DNA from: Oscillospiraceae bacterium | GTDB taxonomy: Bacteria; Bacillota; Clostridia; Oscillospirales; Ruminococcaceae | Reading direction: 5' to 3' | NCBI GenBank assembly: GCA_019423445.1 | Contig: JAHZBJ010000099.1 | Coordinates: 1 to 7,950 of the forward strand | DNA: 7,950 bases | Part shown: positions 6,517 to 7,950 of the stretch, piece after piece | Numbering within the stretch: position 1 is the first letter of the stretch | Layout: every line of letters starts with the position of its first letter | Made by a program: the position numbers and the translations under genes | The notes under the pieces: model-generated | The model's database searches: none | Seen by the model: the letters and a program-made list of their open reading frames with translations, nothing else | Told to the model about the DNA's origin: nothing

Positions 6517-6546
6517 ATTGTACCCGAATTTCCCGGGGAAAGGCAA
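6517..6546 (-). promoter_or_regulatory. Sigma-A-type promoter for the yicC unit
   Basis: On the minus strand the -35 is TTGCCT (6541-6546, 4/6 consensus), the spacer 18 nt, and the -10 TACAAT (6517-6522, 5/6). It is followed by an A-rich start region, giving a leader of about 50 nt to the yicC ATG. It lies in an AT-rich spacer downstream of the hemW terminator. A second weaker pair, TTGAGA (6585-6590) and TAAATA (6562-6567) with 17 nt between, lies just upstream and may be an alternative promoter. Confidence 0.65.
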
Positions 6547-6591
6547 GGAAATCGGCTTTTTTATTTACAAAAAATTAACATTTGTCTCAAT

Positions 6592-6611
6592 TAGTACGTT
6601 TTATAGTACTA
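6592..6611. repeat. Short inverted repeat TAGTAC/GTACTA upstream of the yicC promoters
   Basis: TAGTAC (6592-6597) and GTACTA (6606-6611) are 6-bp inverted arms separated by an AT-rich 8-nt spacer. They lie between the hemW terminator and the candidate -35 at 6585-6590. This spacing could suit a dimeric regulator, but six-base arms in AT-rich DNA also arise by chance. Confidence 0.25.
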
Positions 6612-6626
6612 TTTATCCCATCGGGT

Positions 6627-6661
6627 AAAAAGAAAACGCCCTGGGAATCATCCAAGGGCGT
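6627..6661 (-). terminator. Intrinsic terminator of hemW
   Basis: On the minus strand ACGCCCTTGG and CCCAGGGCGT form a 10-bp stem with one mismatch around a 6-nt loop, followed by TTTTCTTTTT. It begins 28 nt past the hemW stop and separates hemW from the yicC unit. Confidence 0.9.
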
Positions 6662-6689
6662 CATGAAAAACTTGCCTTTATTTGCATGA

Positions 6690-7796
6690 TTAGGGCAGCA
6701 GGGCGGTAATGATGGAGTTGGACAGCAAAAAGCCCTCATCGGTCAGCCACAAACGGTGTTCGTCCATCCCACAAAGCCCTGCCCGCACCATGGGGGCCGC
6801 TTTTTTTCTCAACTCCTCCGGGGAAAAACCCGCCTGAGCCCACCGGGACAGGTTCAGCCCCTCACCCAGCCGCAGAGAAAGCATCAGCAATTCCTCCCCA
6901 TCCCCACCGGGACCGTCCTCCTGGCGGAGGCTCCAGGGGTTTTCCCTTTCCACAAAAGCTTTCAAATCCGGTGGAAAATGAAACCGTTCACCGTTCATAC
7001 AGGAATAGGCGGCGGGGCCGATACCCAGATAATCCTCCAAGAGCCAGTATGCCCGATTGTGGCGGCTTTCAAAGCCGGGGCGGGCAAAGTTTGAAATTTC
7101 ATAATGACCAAATCCATGCTCTTCCAGGGTCCGACACACCTCCAGGTAGATATCCGCCGTTTGGTCCTCGTCCGGGCAAAGGTCCTGAATCCCCTGGCGG
7201 CCAAAAGGGGTATCCGGCTCCACTTTCAGCAGATAAGCGGAAATATGGGGCACCCCCAGGTCTGTCGCCTGTTCCGCCAGACGCCGTGCGGTGGGAACAT
7301 CCTGGCCGGGGGTGGCCAGCATGATATCCACCGAGATATTTTCAAAGCCCGCCTGCCGGGCCAGCTCCACCGCCTGACGCCCCTGATCCGCCGTATGGAT
7401 GCGTCCCAGACGTTTGAGCCCTTCCTCATCTCCTGCCTGCAAGCCAAAGGAAATGCGGTTAAACCCCGCCTGCCGCAGCTGAAGCAGCAGCCTGGGCTCC
7501 ACTGTTCCTGGATTGGCCTCCAGGGTGATTTCCGCCGTTTCCTCCACCGGCAGCCGGCGTCGAACAGCCTCCAAAACAGTGATCAGTCCTTCTCCCAGCA
7601 GGGATGGCGTACCGCCTCCAAAATAGATAGTCCGGGCAATCCGGCCCTCCAGAGGCGCCTTTTCAATGGCTCTGACCATAGCGGTGGTGAAATCCCGGCG
7701 CAGCTCCAGGTTGGTGGTGGAATAAAAATTGCAGTAGGGGCAGCGGCGGACGCAAAAGGGGATATGGAGATAGAGGGAGACAGGGGCCAGGGGCAT
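6690..7796 (-). CDS. hemW: Radical SAM heme chaperone HemW (HemN-like family)
   Basis: A 368-residue radical SAM protein. Family knowledge: HemW binds heme and helps insert it into target proteins; it was long misannotated as oxygen-independent coproporphyrinogen III oxidase. Seen: YLHIPFCVRRCPYCNFYS, with the cluster cysteines 15, 19 and 22 in CX3CX2C spacing. The residue two past the third cysteine is Phe, as in HemW, rather than the fourth Cys of true HemN. The glycine motif YFGGGTPS follows at 58-65, then EANPGTVEP and the LGRIH segment typical of the family. The C-terminal part corresponds to a HemN_C-type domain. The ATG at 7796 has AAAGGAGAG (7804-7812) upstream. It forms its own transcription unit: a terminator follows and a 94-bp repeat ends 60 bp before its start. 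No convincing promoter is visible in those 60 bp; it may lie in or beyond the repeat. Confidence 0.95.
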   Translation of the reverse strand: MPLAPVSLYLHIPFCVRRCPYCNFYSTTNLELRRDFTTAMVRAIEKAPLEGRIARTIYFGGGTPSLLGEGLITVLEAVRRRLPVEETAEITLEANPGTVEPRLLLQLRQAGFNRISFGLQAGDEEGLKRLGRIHTADQGRQAVELARQAGFENISVDIMLATPGQDVPTARRLAEQATDLGVPHISAYLLKVEPDTPFGRQGIQDLCPDEDQTADIYLEVCRTLEEHGFGHYEISNFARPGFESRHNRAYWLLEDYLGIGPAAYSCMNGERFHFPPDLKAFVERENPWSLRQEDGPGGDGEELLMLSLRLGEGLNLSRWAQAGFSPEELRKKAAPMVRAGLCGMDEHRLWLTDEGFLLSNSIITALLP

Positions 7797-7856
7797 GGGA
7801 AAGCTCTCCTTTCAGGGGGGATGGGACATTTTGCGGGATATTGTCTGGGGAAAAAT

Positions 7857-7950
7857 GGGGCGAGAGATTGGAGGCCCGGCACAGCCGGGGAGGCGTACTT
7901 TTTGTGGTATCGTCAGTCTGTAGCCCTCATGCCGGGCGGGCACTTCCTTT
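7857..7950 (-). repeat. 94-bp interspersed repeat, copy 2 (runs off the right edge)
   Basis: The reverse complement of this segment matches 24-117 at about 84 of 94 positions with no gaps; the outermost 32 bases are identical. Its inner stem CCCGGC/GCCGGG (7875-7880/7884-7889) is fully paired here, whereas copy 1 has one G-U in the RNA read from its plus strand. It lies 60 bp upstream of hemW in the same reading direction, so it could be transcribed into the hemW leader. It is cut by the window edge and may be longer. Confidence 0.85.

Noticed and set aside
5420..6628. A 402-codon plus-strand open frame opposite yicC
   Set aside because: It is antisense to yicC and the small ORF and runs through the promoter spacer; no ribosome binding site or family motif was seen.
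6690..7796. HemN (oxygen-independent coproporphyrinogen III oxidase) as the name for this gene
   Set aside because: The cluster motif is CX3CX2C followed by Asn-Phe, lacking the fourth cysteine of HemN, and the length fits HemW.
24..7950. The whole window as a composite transposon or genomic island
   Set aside because: The repeats are short, no transposase or integrase is present, no target-site duplication can be seen, and the cargo is essential core genes.

Overview
The window looks like chromosomal housekeeping DNA from a GC-rich member of the class Clostridia (Bacillota), most likely an Oscillospiraceae/Ruminococcaceae-type gut anaerobe. This rests on the gene order yicC - small membrane ORF - remA - gmk - rpoZ - priA - def - fmt, the strong AGGAGG-type ribosome binding sites, the presence of remA (DUF370), and the clostridial style of the protein sequences. 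All genes lie on the minus strand, so transcription runs from high to low coordinates.

Layout in transcription order: (1) One copy of a 94-bp repeat (7857-7950) reaches the right edge of the window. (2) hemW (7796-6690) follows and ends at a clear intrinsic terminator (6661-6627). (3) An AT-rich 190-bp spacer carries a good sigma-A-type promoter (6546-6517) and a small leader hairpin. (4) A tightly packed set follows: yicC, a 61-residue single-span membrane ORF, remA, gmk and rpoZ. The last four overlap one another by 14, 11 and 8 nt, which implies translational coupling. The set closes with a strong terminator (4233-4198). (5) priA follows after 115 bp. (6) def and fmt follow after a 142-bp AT-rich leader with a hairpin and are spaced 12 nt apart. 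(7) A second copy of the 94-bp repeat, in inverted orientation (24-117), lies just past fmt. Next to it, at the left edge, is a perfect 10-bp hairpin.

Functionally the genes cover nucleotide supply (Gmk), transcription (omega), RNA turnover (YicC), replication restart (PriA), and formylation and deformylation of initiator methionine (Fmt, Def). They also include a DNA-binding regulator of the RemA family and a radical-SAM heme chaperone-like protein (HemW). This is a core gene set and I see no defence, mobile or biosynthetic cassette. The less ordinary elements are the inverted pair of 94-bp repeats that bracket the block and coincide with the window edges, and the small membrane ORF bearing a sodium-pump decarboxylase beta-subunit signature. 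A near-identical 16-nt coupling sequence at two gene junctions, and hairpins in the leaders of yicC and def, also stand out. No stretch longer than 300 bases lacks a gene.
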